Source: Flavimaricola sp. (GTDB lineage Bacteria > Pseudomonadota > Alphaproteobacteria > Rhodobacterales > Rhodobacteraceae). From it: DNA of 16,482 bases. Every line of letters begins with the position of its first letter. The first letter of the stretch is position 1. Location: positions 1 through 16,482 of the forward strand of contig JALZWD010000386.1 in NCBI GenBank assembly GCA_023300365.1, in the 5' to 3' direction. Positions 1 through 6,337 of this stretch are shown piece by piece. The notes under the pieces are model-generated. The model made no database searches and was not told the DNA's origin. It saw nothing but the letters and a program-made list of their open reading frames with translations. Position numbers and translations under genes: made by a program.

Positions 1-659
1 CCTTTGGCACGGGCGGTGCGCATGAAGTCTTCGCCCAGCATATCAAGAAGCGAGGTGCGCATGACGCGGGCGAGGATCGCGGCTTGGGGGAGGGCCAGTG
101 CGAGGGCGGGGAGGGTGAGGGCGTGCAGCCCGGTCCAAAATCCGTCCTCCCAGCCTGGGAAGCCGCCTGAGGGGAACCATTGAAGGTTGATGGCAAAGAT
201 CAAGACCATGATCATTGCGAACCAAAAGTTGGGGATCGCCACGCCAATTTGGGTGGCCCCCATCACGGCGGCGTCGGCAAGTTTGCCGCGCTTTGCGGCC
301 GCGAAGATGCCGGCAGGGAAGGCGATTAGGATGGCCAGACACAGCGCGTAGATTGCCAGCGGAAGCGAGACGCCGATGCGGTCGGCGATCATGCCGGAGA
401 CGGGTGTTTTGTAGGTGTAGGACTGTCCGAAATCGCCCGCGAGCATCCCGCCTGTCCAGGCGAGGTAGCGGGCGGGGAGGGAGCGGTCGAGGCCCATCTC
501 GGTGCGCAGCGCTGCGAGGGTGTCGGGGCGTGCGTTCACGCCGAGGATGAGGGCTGCGGGGTCGCCGGGGATCACCTCGATCACCGCGAAAATCACGAGG
601 CTTGCGATGATCAAACTGAGGATCAAGGACAGCAGGCGTTTGAGGGCGAAGCGGAGCAT
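1..659 (-). CDS. DppB-type ABC transporter permease (3' end outside window)
   Basis: Inner-membrane permease of a dipeptide/oligopeptide/nickel-type ABC importer (BPD_transp_1 superfamily, DppB branch). 219 residues are visible of an expected 310-340; the C-terminus lies beyond base 1. The start at 659 gives MLRFALKRLLSLI, the usual DppB opening: a basic N-terminus, a first membrane helix (about residues 8-28) and then the VIPGDPA motif that follows helix 1 in this family. Further hydrophobic segments (IYALCLAILIAF, FAMIMVLIFAI, LHALTLPALALALPQ) follow. The conserved cytoplasmic loop MRTSLLDMLGEDFMRTARAKG is split by the window edge. No clear Shine-Dalgarno precedes the start. Partner permease and ATPases are presumably further left. 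A fitting solute-binding protein gene lies 5.7 kb upstream on the same strand. The substrate cannot be told from sequence. Confidence 0.9.
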   Translation of the reverse strand, partial: MLRFALKRLLSLILSLIIASLVIFAVIEVIPGDPAALILGVNARPDTLAALRTEMGLDRSLPARYLAWTGGMLAGDFGQSYTYKTPVSGMIADRIGVSLPLAIYALCLAILIAFPAGIFAAAKRGKLADAAVMGATQIGVAIPNFWFAMIMVLIFAINLQWFPSGGFPGWEDGFWTGLHALTLPALALALPQAAILARVMRTSLLDMLGEDFMRTARAK

Positions 660-704
660 GCGGGCCAGATTAGGGGGAGACGTTGGGAAGGTCCATCCGT
701 GGGG

Positions 705-720
705 TGTCCAAGGTTGGACA
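705..720. promoter_or_regulatory. Perfect 7+7 dyad upstream of the permease gene (operator-like)
   Basis: TGTCCAAGGTTGGACA is a perfect inverted repeat with a 2-base centre, 45 bases before the permease start. It lies between an AT-rich segment (721-775) that is the best promoter candidate and the coding sequence, so it is well placed for repressor binding in the leader. The size and symmetry suit a dimeric helix-turn-helix regulator, but I cannot name the family. Function is inferred. Confidence 0.45.
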
Positions 721-775
721 GCATGTTAAGATATTGAAATAAAACAATATTCAAGATTTTAACGTACTTTTAACC
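721..775. promoter_or_regulatory. AT-rich segment with a second dyad, probable promoter zone
   Basis: This stretch is strikingly AT-rich against its GC-rich surroundings. It contains the dyad ATATTG (731-736) / CAATAT (745-750) separated by 8 bases. On the minus strand it offers TTGAAT and TATCTT boxes with suboptimal (15 bp) spacing, so the exact promoter cannot be fixed. It most likely drives the permease gene to its left, because the gene on the other side (stop at 922) points toward it. Confidence 0.3.
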
Positions 776-826
776 CACACCCCACGACGGACCAAGCCCA
801 AAATTGCAGCCATATTAGGTGGTGGA

Positions 827-874
827 CGCTTGGCCATGGGTGGCATCCCGGAGGGCCGGACCATTGGCCAAGCG
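827..874. terminator. Long inverted repeat after the PEP-hydrolase-like gene
   Basis: CGCTTGGCCA (827-836) and TGGCCAAGCG (865-874) are perfect 10-base complements with a 28-base GC-rich loop. It lies 48 bases beyond the stop of the minus-strand gene ending at 922. It may be a factor-dependent terminator or mRNA-stabilising stem. There is no T-tract, so classical intrinsic termination is not supported. A protein-binding role is also possible. Confidence 0.3.
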
Positions 875-886
875 ACATGTTTGTAT

Positions 887-907
887 CGTTCAAAGCAGAG
901 TTGAACG
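887..907 (-). terminator. Short hairpin just after the PEP-hydrolase-like gene
   Basis: CGTTCAA (887-893) and TTGAACG (901-907) form a 7-bp stem with a 7-base loop, 14 bases beyond the stop codon of the minus-strand gene. Position suggests a 3'-end structure for the two-gene operon. The bases after it on the minus strand (ATACAAACATG) are not a T-run, so termination efficiency is doubtful. Confidence 0.35.
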
Positions 908-921
908 GGCCAAGACACGGC

Positions 922-1752
922 CTAGAATTTGATGGCTTTGAATGTCTCGGTCTGTTTGGTGAGGGCCACTTCGGTGGGCAAGCGTTCCATTGAAGACGCG
1001 CCATAAAACCCGTGGCAGTTCTGCGTATTTTTGAGAACATATTCCGCATCCTCGGGCATTGCGACAGGGCCGCCGTGAACGAGGATAATTGCATCAGGCT
1101 TAACCGCCAAAGCCGCGGCAGCCCATGCATCAACGAGTGCGGGGCATTGTTCGAGCGTCACGCCAGTTTCGGCCCCGATTGAGCCGCCTGTTGTCAGGCC
1201 AAGGTGGCACACGATGATGTCGGCGCCCGCCTTGGCCATTGCCGCGGCGTCTTGTTCGTTAAAGACATAGGGCGTGGTGAGCAGCCCCTTTTTGCTGGCC
1301 ATTGCGACAAGGTCGACCTCGAGCTGGTAGGACATGCCTGTTTCTTCGAGATTGGCGCGGAAGTTGCCATCGATCAGCCCCACGGTAGGAAAATTCTGGA
1401 TGCCAGAAAACCCAGCGTCTTTGATTTCATCGAGGAATTTATCCATCAGACGAAACGGATCAGAGGCGCACACACCGGCCAAGACGGGTGTGTCTTTGAC
1501 AACGGGGAGAACCTCGCCGGCCATTTCCATCACCACGCTGTTGGCATCGCCGTAGGGCATCAGCCCAGCAAGCGAGCCACGGCCCGCCATCCGGTAGCGG
1601 CCCGAATTGTAGATAACGATAAGATCAATGCCGCCAGCCTCTTCGCATTTGGCGGAAAGCCCGGTTCCGGCACCGCCGCCGATGATCGGCACTTTGGCGG
1701 CTTTCATTTCTTGGAATTTGGCCAAGAGGGGTTTTTTGTCGAAATGCTGCAT
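922..1752 (-). CDS. Phosphoenolpyruvate hydrolase-like TIM-barrel protein (partner of Tm-1-like protein)
   Basis: 276-residue protein that I recognise as the PEP_hydrolase/TIM-barrel family (PF09370 type). Visible features are the early glycine-rich loop GGGAGTG (residues 25-31), the block [17 protein letters not shown] near residues 47-63, [15 protein letters not shown] in the middle and ILVHGGP near the C-terminus, consistent with alternating strand ends of a TIM barrel. No signal peptide or membrane segment is present, so it should be cytosolic. Family knowledge: the enzymatic name rests on thin evidence, and the same domain forms the C-terminal half of the plant Tm-1 protein. The upstream gene, 17 bases away on the same strand, encodes the matching N-terminal half, so the two are almost certainly co-transcribed and may form a complex. 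Actual substrate unknown. Confidence 0.88.
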   Translation of the reverse strand: MQHFDKKPLLAKFQEMKAAKVPIIGGGAGTGLSAKCEEAGGIDLIVIYNSGRYRMAGRGSLAGLMPYGDANSVVMEMAGEVLPVVKDTPVLAGVCASDPFRLMDKFLDEIKDAGFSGIQNFPTVGLIDGNFRANLEETGMSYQLEVDLVAMASKKGLLTTPYVFNEQDAAAMAKAGADIIVCHLGLTTGGSIGAETGVTLEQCPALVDAWAAAALAVKPDAIILVHGGPVAMPEDAEYVLKNTQNCHGFYGASSMERLPTEVALTKQTETFKAIKF

Positions 1753-1769
1753 TGTGTTTTGGTCCTGCT

Positions 1770-2987
1770 TTAGACGATTTCGCGAAGGGATGCCGCCGCG
1801 AGGCTGGCAAATTCGGCGTCGTTGATATGATGAGGTGTTTCAATAAGTTTGCGCGTGGCGGTTTGTTGGAAGCCCGCGCGGATGGCATCAAACAAGGCGG
1901 CGTTGGCGTCGGGGTTCCAAAACGGCATATCGGGCGCATCGAGCGCCGAGACACCGCCGATGGGCAATAAGAACCGAACGGGGCCGTCCATCTGATTGAG
2001 TTTGGCAACGATCCATTCGCCCATCTGCTTGTTTTCCTCAGGCGTGGTGCGCATCAGCGTGACCTGTGGGTTGTGTTCATAAAACAAGCGGTCGGCATGG
2101 CGTTCGGGCACCGTGGGTGGTGCGCCGAAATTGACCATATCCAAGGCCCCAACCGAACCGACATAGGGCGCTTTGGTGCGGATAACGGCGCCAAAGCGAT
2201 CTTGGGTGGCCTGAAACACGCCGCCAAAGAGCATGTCGCAGATTTCGGTTGTGGTGGTGTCGATCACAGCCTTGATAAAGCCGCCATCGACAAGCTTTTC
2301 CATTGAGCGGCCACCAACGCCGGTGGCGTGGAAAACATAAGGTTCGTAGTCGGCCTCTAGCGCGGCGACGATGGCCTGAACGGCGGGTGTGGTGACGCCG
2401 AACATGGTAAGGCCGAGGCCGGTTTTTGACGTGTTGGTATCGCTTGGTTGGGGGGCAAAGGAGATCATGCCCGCGAGGGCCGCCGCCGCATTGCCCAAGA
2501 CCTGTGACGAGATCGGATTGAGGCCCTGCACATCGGTGACGGAATACATCATCGTCATGTCGGAGGGCCCCACATAGGGGCCAACATCGCCCGAGGCCAC
2601 GGTGGAGACCAGCACCTTGGGCAGGCCCACGGGCACGCTGCGCATGGCGGGGGCAGACAGAGCCGTGCCGCCCGTGCCCCCCGCGGAGATGATGCCCGCG
2701 ATTGAGCCAATGTTGGCTTGGACCCAGTTTTCAAAGGCGATGGCCATGGCCGCAACCGCGGAGCCGCGATCGTCAGCCTTAACGGCGCTGTCCCAATTGG
2801 GGTGATGTTTGGCGACCTCGGAGGGCGCGACATCGGCATCGGATTTGGGCAGCCGTGTGGACAGATCGACGGTGCGCACGGCCACATTTGCGGCGCGCAA
2901 TTGATCGGCGATGTAGGTAAGCTCGGCTGATTTGGTATCAAATGTCCCAGCGACAATGGCCGACCCCGGCCGCGTGTGTATTTGCAT
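1770..2987 (-). CDS. Tm-1-like ATP-binding domain protein (UPF0261)
   Basis: 405 residues, full length for the UPF0261/Tm-1-like family. The N-terminus carries the family signature [12 protein letters not shown] (residues 12-23), a glycine-rich loop GGTGGT at 103-108 with the following [14 protein letters not shown], the stretch [21 protein letters not shown] (130-150), and [17 protein letters not shown] in the second half. These are the conserved nucleotide-binding and interface regions of the family. No export signal is seen. A run of six Gs (in GGGGGGATG) about 8 bases before the ATG serves as ribosome binding site. It is the first gene of a two-gene operon with the PEP-hydrolase-like gene. 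In plants both domains are fused in Tm-1, which binds ATP and blocks tobamovirus replication. The bacterial role is unknown; a metabolic or nucleotide-related function is an inference only. Confidence 0.9.
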   Translation of the reverse strand: MQIHTRPGSAIVAGTFDTKSAELTYIADQLRAANVAVRTVDLSTRLPKSDADVAPSEVAKHHPNWDSAVKADDRGSAVAAMAIAFENWVQANIGSIAGIISAGGTGGTALSAPAMRSVPVGLPKVLVSTVASGDVGPYVGPSDMTMMYSVTDVQGLNPISSQVLGNAAAALAGMISFAPQPSDTNTSKTGLGLTMFGVTTPAVQAIVAALEADYEPYVFHATGVGGRSMEKLVDGGFIKAVIDTTTTEICDMLFGGVFQATQDRFGAVIRTKAPYVGSVGALDMVNFGAPPTVPERHADRLFYEHNPQVTLMRTTPEENKQMGEWIVAKLNQMDGPVRFLLPIGGVSALDAPDMPFWNPDANAALFDAIRAGFQQTATRKLIETPHHINDAEFASLAAASLREIV

Positions 2988-3009
2988 CAGTGCATCCCCC
3001 CAGATCTAG

Positions 3010-3049
3010 ACACTTCAAAGAGTGTACGTCGATCTTGGGGCTCGCTCAA
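3010..3049 (-). promoter_or_regulatory. Promoter of the Tm-1-like operon with overlapping dyad
   Basis: On the minus strand TTGAGC (3049-3044) is followed after exactly 17 bases by TACACT (3026-3021), a good sigma70-type pair (4 of 6 matches each). The dyad ACACT-TCAAAG-AGTGT (3010-3025) covers the -10 box and start point, which suits a repressor site. The spacer between promoter and start codon is short (about 25 bases of leader). No experimental support is implied. Confidence 0.45.
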
Positions 3050-3155
3050 CTTTTTATCACGCGGGCGGGGGTGTCTGTTTTGTGGGGGAGGTGTTCACGG
3101 GGCCTGAGGCAAATGTGACTTTTGATTTGGGCCAGATAGGATAGCCTGCCGCAAG

Positions 3156-3174
3156 GCCCCCCGCTGTTGGGGGC
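3156..3174 (+). other. GC hairpin in the leader of the DUF3179 gene
   Basis: GCCCCC (3156-3161) and GGGGGC (3169-3174) form a 6-bp GC stem with a 7-base loop, 25 bases before the chosen ATG at 3200. It could be part of the 5' leader and influence translation or mRNA stability. It also argues against the in-frame TTG at 3167 as a start, because that codon lies inside the hairpin. Confidence 0.3.
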
Positions 3175-3199
3175 GTTGAAGATGCATAAGGGTGCTGGA

Positions 3200-4570
3200 A
3201 TGAAATTAGGAACGATCCTGAGGGTTGGTGTTGTGATGGGGGCGGCCTTGTGCGCGCCGCTTGGCCTTGTGGCGCAAGAGCCGCCTGCGGTGCCGGATTA
3301 TGTAGTGGCGCAATACGGTGCCCCGCCTGTGGTGCCCGAGGGGCCGATCAGTGCCGCGATGGTGCAGGCGATGGATACGTTGATGATCGATGCGCAGAAC
3401 CAATCGGTTTGGCAGCCCACCGAGCGTGAGACATTTGAAGCGATTGCGACAAGTGGCGATCCGCGGTTGGCGTGGATCCTAAGCGATATGATGCGGTTTT
3501 CGTGGAAGCCCGAGTTTGCCGATGCGCTCTCAGATGCGGCGACACGGGTTTTGGGGATCGAGTTGCAGACCAACCGACGGTGGTCGGAGCTGACCAATCA
3601 TTTGATTGCGTGGGATATCCCCGACTACCCCCGCTATCTTGACCACAAGACCGAGATTTTCACCAATTACTTGCCGGGGTTGGAAGAGATTTTCGTGCCT
3701 GGCAATGTGGATTGGCGGATGGTGTCATGGGGCGGTGTGCCGATTGATGGGCGGCCTTATGATCGCACGGATATCGTGTGTAATTGCATCCCTGCGGTGG
3801 ATAACCCTCAAGTGAGTAGCGCCCAAGACGCCACGTGGTTGGATGACGATGATGTGGTGTTTGGGATTGTGGTGAACGGTGAGGCGCGGGCCTATCCGCG
3901 CCAGATCATGGAAGTGCGCGAGATGGTGAACGACACCCTTGGGGGGCGTGATCTTGGCATTCCTTATTGCACGCTGTGTGGTGCGGCGCAGGCTTATTTC
4001 ACCGATGGTCTCCCAAGTGGGATTGAGCGGCCTGTGTTGCGGACCTCGGGCCTTTTGATCCGGTCGAACAAGCTGATGTATGACATCACCACCATGTCGG
4101 TTTTGGATACGTTCACGGGCCAAGCGCAGACCGGGCCATTGGCCGAACGCGGGTTGGTTTTACAGCAGGCCAGCGTGATCACCAGCGACTGGAAGACGTG
4201 GCGCGAGACCTATCCTGAGACGACTGTTTTGGTCGAAGAGCTGGCGTTGGGCCGTGACTTTGATTTTCGCAACACGCGCGATGCCAATGGGCCGATCTTT
4301 CCGGTGGGGGATGTGGATCCGCGCCTGACGGTGCACGAGGATGTGGTGGGCGTCATCACGGGGTCGGGGGCGCCTGTTGCCTTTCGGCGCAGCACCGCGA
4401 TGGCCGCGTTGAGCGATGGGGCCGAGGTGGTTTTTGAGGATGTGCGGCTTGAGTTGGTGGCGGGCGGGCTTCGCGCGCTGGGTGCTGATGGGCGCGATTT
4501 GGGGAGCCACCAAGCGTTTTGGTTCGCCTGGTCACAGTTCCATCCTGATACGGCCCTTTGGGGCGGCTAG
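3200..4570 (+). CDS. Secreted DUF3179 domain-containing protein
   Basis: 456 residues. The start at 3200 is preferred because AAGGG lies 7 bases upstream and because it leaves a clean Sec signal peptide: MKLGTILRVG, then hydrophobic VVMGAALCAPLGLVA, with likely cleavage around VAQ/E. In-frame ATG 3182 and TTG 3167 are alternatives. The mature part contains DUF3179 hallmarks: VVNGEARAYPRQIMEVREMVNDTLGG (about 224-249) and GIPYCTLCGAAQAYF (about 253-267), where the CxxC pair is conserved in the family, followed by the RTSGLLIRSNKLMYD block. An additional CNC (194-196) is present. An alpha-helical N-terminal region (about 50-130) precedes the domain. Biochemical function of DUF3179 is unknown. 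It should act in the periplasm. It is divergent from the Tm-1-like operon and convergent with the TetR gene, so it appears monocistronic. Confidence 0.88.
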   Translation: MKLGTILRVGVVMGAALCAPLGLVAQEPPAVPDYVVAQYGAPPVVPEGPISAAMVQAMDTLMIDAQNQSVWQPTERETFEAIATSGDPRLAWILSDMMRFSWKPEFADALSDAATRVLGIELQTNRRWSELTNHLIAWDIPDYPRYLDHKTEIFTNYLPGLEEIFVPGNVDWRMVSWGGVPIDGRPYDRTDIVCNCIPAVDNPQVSSAQDATWLDDDDVVFGIVVNGEARAYPRQIMEVREMVNDTLGGRDLGIPYCTLCGAAQAYFTDGLPSGIERPVLRTSGLLIRSNKLMYDITTMSVLDTFTGQAQTGPLAERGLVLQQASVITSDWKTWRETYPETTVLVEELALGRDFDFRNTRDANGPIFPVGDVDPRLTVHEDVVGVITGSGAPVAFRRSTAMAALSDGAEVVFEDVRLELVAGGLRALGADGRDLGSHQAFWFAWSQFHPDTALWGG

Positions 4571-4597
4571 GTTGCCACGAACCCAAAAGGCGCAGAA

Positions 4598-4617
4598 CCT
4601 TGCCTTGCCTTGCCTTG
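4598..4617. repeat. Four tandem CCTTG units
   Basis: A perfect 5-bp tandem repeat of four units fills the end of the 48-base gap between the convergent DUF3179 and TetR genes. It ends one base before the TetR stop codon (4619-4621). Because it lies outside both reading frames, copy-number change would not alter either protein. Confidence 0.7.
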
Positions 4618-4618
4618 T

Positions 4619-5221
4619 CTAGGAGAGGGCGGGCGCAGGCGCAGGCGTTTTTTGGATCAGCTGAATAAATGTCTCAAGGGCCATCTCGAGATCCTCGGGG
4701 TGGCCTATGGCGCGGGCCACCATCATTGCGCCTTCGAGGCTGGAGACATACATTTTAGCATAGGTCTGGGCCTCAAATTCCGTGCGAAATTCGCCGCTTG
4801 ATTGGCCGTCGCGCAGAACCTTGGCGATCCAATTATATTGCGATTGAAAGAACGCGATCACTTCGTTGCGGACTTGATCGGGCAGGGTTGAGGCATCGGA
4901 TGCAAGCACCCCGCCAAGACATAGGCCACCCTGATCGCGCAATGTGGTAACAAATAACGTGCCATAAGCCCGCAGTTTGTCGGAGGCTGATGGCGCGGTG
5001 ATGTCGTCCATCGCGTCGTCAAAGGCCTCGCGGTAGGCCTTGGCTGTGGCCTCGGCGAGATCGGCCTTGGTTGCGTAATGATAATGGATGCTCGCGCTCT
5101 TGATGCCCACTTCGGCGGCGATATCGCGAAAGCTGAATCCATTATAGCCGCGGTCCATCATCAAGACGCGCGCCGAATTTAAGATGGCGACTGCTTTGTC
5201 GCTTGGGTCCGATTTTGTCAT
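4619..5221 (-). CDS. TetR/AcrR-family transcriptional regulator
   Basis: 200 residues from ATG 5221 (MTKSDPSDKAV), preceded by an AAGAG ribosome site 7 bases away. A longer frame beginning at 5275 would run through the operator and both promoter boxes and is rejected. The N-terminal TetR_N helix-turn-helix is clear: AILNSARVLMMDRGYNGFSF, then RDIAAEVGIKSASIHYHYATKADL (about 32-55), with IHYHYATKADL the recognition-helix end. The C-terminal part (about 70-195) is the helical ligand and dimer domain (LDQGGLCLGGVLASDASTLP region) and resembles the TetR_C subgroup found with hydrolase or reductase genes. It is divergent from the MBL-fold hydrolase gene, with twin dyads between them. It therefore most likely represses itself and that gene until an inducer binds. 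The C-terminal tail TPAPAPALS is low complexity. Confidence 0.93.
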   Translation of the reverse strand: MTKSDPSDKAVAILNSARVLMMDRGYNGFSFRDIAAEVGIKSASIHYHYATKADLAEATAKAYREAFDDAMDDITAPSASDKLRAYGTLFVTTLRDQGGLCLGGVLASDASTLPDQVRNEVIAFFQSQYNWIAKVLRDGQSSGEFRTEFEAQTYAKMYVSSLEGAMMVARAIGHPEDLEMALETFIQLIQKTPAPAPALS

Positions 5222-5232
5222 CACATGCTCTT

Positions 5233-5252
5233 TATCTACCAAGTGATAGATA
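5233..5252. promoter_or_regulatory. Operator 1 of the TetR/MBL divergent region
   Basis: TATCTACCAAGTGATAGATA matches operator 2 at 16 of 20 positions, including both outer arms TATCTA and GATAGATA. It covers the -10 box of the tetR promoter, so binding would give autorepression. Assignment to the adjacent TetR protein is inferred from position and duplication. Confidence 0.7.
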
Positions 5253-5275
5253 GACCATTGACGGATGCAAATCAA
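5247..5275 (-). promoter_or_regulatory. Promoter of the TetR gene
   Basis: On the minus strand TTGATT (5275-5270) and TATCTA (5252-5247) are separated by 17 bases, a good sigma70-like arrangement. The -10 box is inside operator 1. The leader to ATG 5221 is about 20 bases. Confidence 0.5.
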
Positions 5276-5286
5276 GGGGCTATGTC
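5258..5286 (+). promoter_or_regulatory. Promoter of the MBL-fold hydrolase gene
   Basis: TTGACG (5258-5263) is followed after 17 bases by TATGTC (5281-5286). The -35 is near consensus and the -10 is weak. Expected transcription start is near 5293, so operator 2 lies in the earliest transcribed region and operator 1 lies just upstream of the -35. This promoter overlaps the divergent tetR promoter. Confidence 0.5.
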
Positions 5287-5303
5287 TCGACCTACCAGCC
5301 GCC

Positions 5304-5323
5304 TATCTAGTACTTGATAGATA
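5304..5323. promoter_or_regulatory. Operator 2 of the TetR/MBL divergent region
   Basis: TATCTAGTACTTGATAGATA. The 18 bases at 5303-5320 are a near-perfect palindrome (CTATC-TAGTACTT-GATAG, only one mismatched pair). It lies just downstream of the predicted start point of the MBL gene, a classic road-block or repressor position, and it shares both arms with operator 1 71 bases away. Confidence 0.7.
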
Positions 5324-5344
5324 AACAGAGAAGAAGGAAACCTT

Positions 5345-6280
5345 ATGACAAAACTCAACCTTAGCCGTCGGTCGATGCTTATTGGTACGGCAACAACCAC
5401 ATTGGCGGCGCCCAGCATCGTAAGCGCGAACATCCTTGGCGGTGGCCCGCTTGGACAAGGTACAACGCCGCTTACGCATGGTATTGTTACGGTTGCCGAT
5501 TTTGGCGATGTAAAAATCCACAGCTATCAGAGCCCTGACTTGACCGGGTGTGTGACAACCCACGTTATCGAAACACCTGAGCGTTTGGTGTTTGTCGATG
5601 GACAGCGGTCGGTCATTTATGGTCAGGAAATCCGTGATTATGCCGAAAGCACAGGCAAGCCTGTAGACCGTATGATCATCTCGCATTTGCACCCCGACCA
5701 CTGGTTTGGTGCCTATCAGTTCCGTGATGTGCCGATCTATTCGTTTGCCGAAACGCAGGCCGAGATCGATCAGCTGGGCCAGTTCTTTATCGACATCAGC
5801 GTCGAATCCTTGGGCGTGCATGTGCCGCCAACCAAGGTTGTGCCCAACCATGTGATTGAGCATGGCGCAGTCGAAGTGATCGACGGTGTGACGTTTGAAT
5901 TCCGCCATGTAACGGACGCGGAATCCGACAACATGATGACGATCTATCTGCCCGACCAAAAGGTCCTGATTGCGCAGGATATGCTGTATAACAATTGCCA
6001 CCTGTTCTGTGGCCACGGCAACTTTGACGGTTGGAAAGCCGGTCTTGTTGAGATGCAGGCCGACACATCTTATGATCTGGTTCTGCCGGGTCACGGCCCA
6101 ACCGCGGGATCACGTCAGGCGATTGACGATGCTTTGATCTATTTGGATCATGTGCAGGGCGCCTATGAAACGGCGACGACGGGCGAGGAATTGAAAGCGG
6201 CGATCTTGGACCGTTATCCGTCTTACCTTGCTGCGGGATTGGTGGATATTCAGAACCTGTTCTTGTTCCCTAAATCCTAA
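5345..6280 (+). CDS. Tat-exported MBL-fold metallo-hydrolase
   Basis: 311 residues, preceded by AAGGA 6 bases from the ATG. The N-terminus has a twin-arginine signal, LSRRSMLIG (residues 6-14) followed by a hydrophobic stretch and a cleavage site near VSA/N (about 28), so the protein should fold with metal in the cytoplasm and be exported. The metal site is visible: HLHPDH at 114-119, D212 (IAQDML) and H250 (LPGHGPTAGS). The position normally filled by the third metal histidine reads TDAESDN, with E193 where the PGH histidine would be, a pattern recalling alkylsulfatase-like MBL enzymes. NNCHLFCGHGNFDGW (216-230) is probably the substrate-side loop. It is controlled by the divergent TetR regulator through two operators. 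The inducer is likely its substrate or a toxic relative of it. Reaction unknown (esterase, lactonase or sulfatase are possible). Its codon use is less G/C-rich at third positions than that of neighbours, which hints at separate acquisition. Confidence 0.9.
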   Translation: MTKLNLSRRSMLIGTATTTLAAPSIVSANILGGGPLGQGTTPLTHGIVTVADFGDVKIHSYQSPDLTGCVTTHVIETPERLVFVDGQRSVIYGQEIRDYAESTGKPVDRMIISHLHPDHWFGAYQFRDVPIYSFAETQAEIDQLGQFFIDISVESLGVHVPPTKVVPNHVIEHGAVEVIDGVTFEFRHVTDAESDNMMTIYLPDQKVLIAQDMLYNNCHLFCGHGNFDGWKAGLVEMQADTSYDLVLPGHGPTAGSRQAIDDALIYLDHVQGAYETATTGEELKAAILDRYPSYLAAGLVDIQNLFLFPKS

Positions 6281-6306
6281 ACCCCGAACGTTCGATATCC
6301 GAGATT

Positions 6307-6332
6307 TGGGCCGCCCCGCAAAGGGCGGCCCA
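6307..6332. terminator. Hairpin terminator between convergent genes
   Basis: TGGGCCGCCC (6307-6316) and GGGCGGCCCA (6323-6332) make a 10-bp, almost all-GC stem with the loop CGCAAA. It sits 26 bases after the MBL stop and 5 bases before the stop of the opposing solute-binding gene, so it can serve both directions. On the plus strand it is followed by TTTCATT, a weak T-tract; the minus side is weaker. Confidence 0.75.
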
Positions 6333-6337
6333 TTTCA

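Noticed and set aside
1204..1773. Open frame on the plus strand opposite the PEP-hydrolase-like gene.
   Set aside because: Histidine-rich antisense shadow with no ribosome site and no recognisable domain.
3167..3199. TTG 3167 and ATG 3182 as starts of the DUF3179 gene.
   Set aside because: TTG is inside a GC hairpin. ATG 3182 remains possible, but ATG 3200 has the better ribosome site and gives a standard signal peptide.
5222..5275. N-terminal extension of the TetR protein to an ATG at 5275.
   Set aside because: The extension would be encoded by the promoter boxes and operator 1; ATG 5221 has a ribosome site and gives the normal TetR length.
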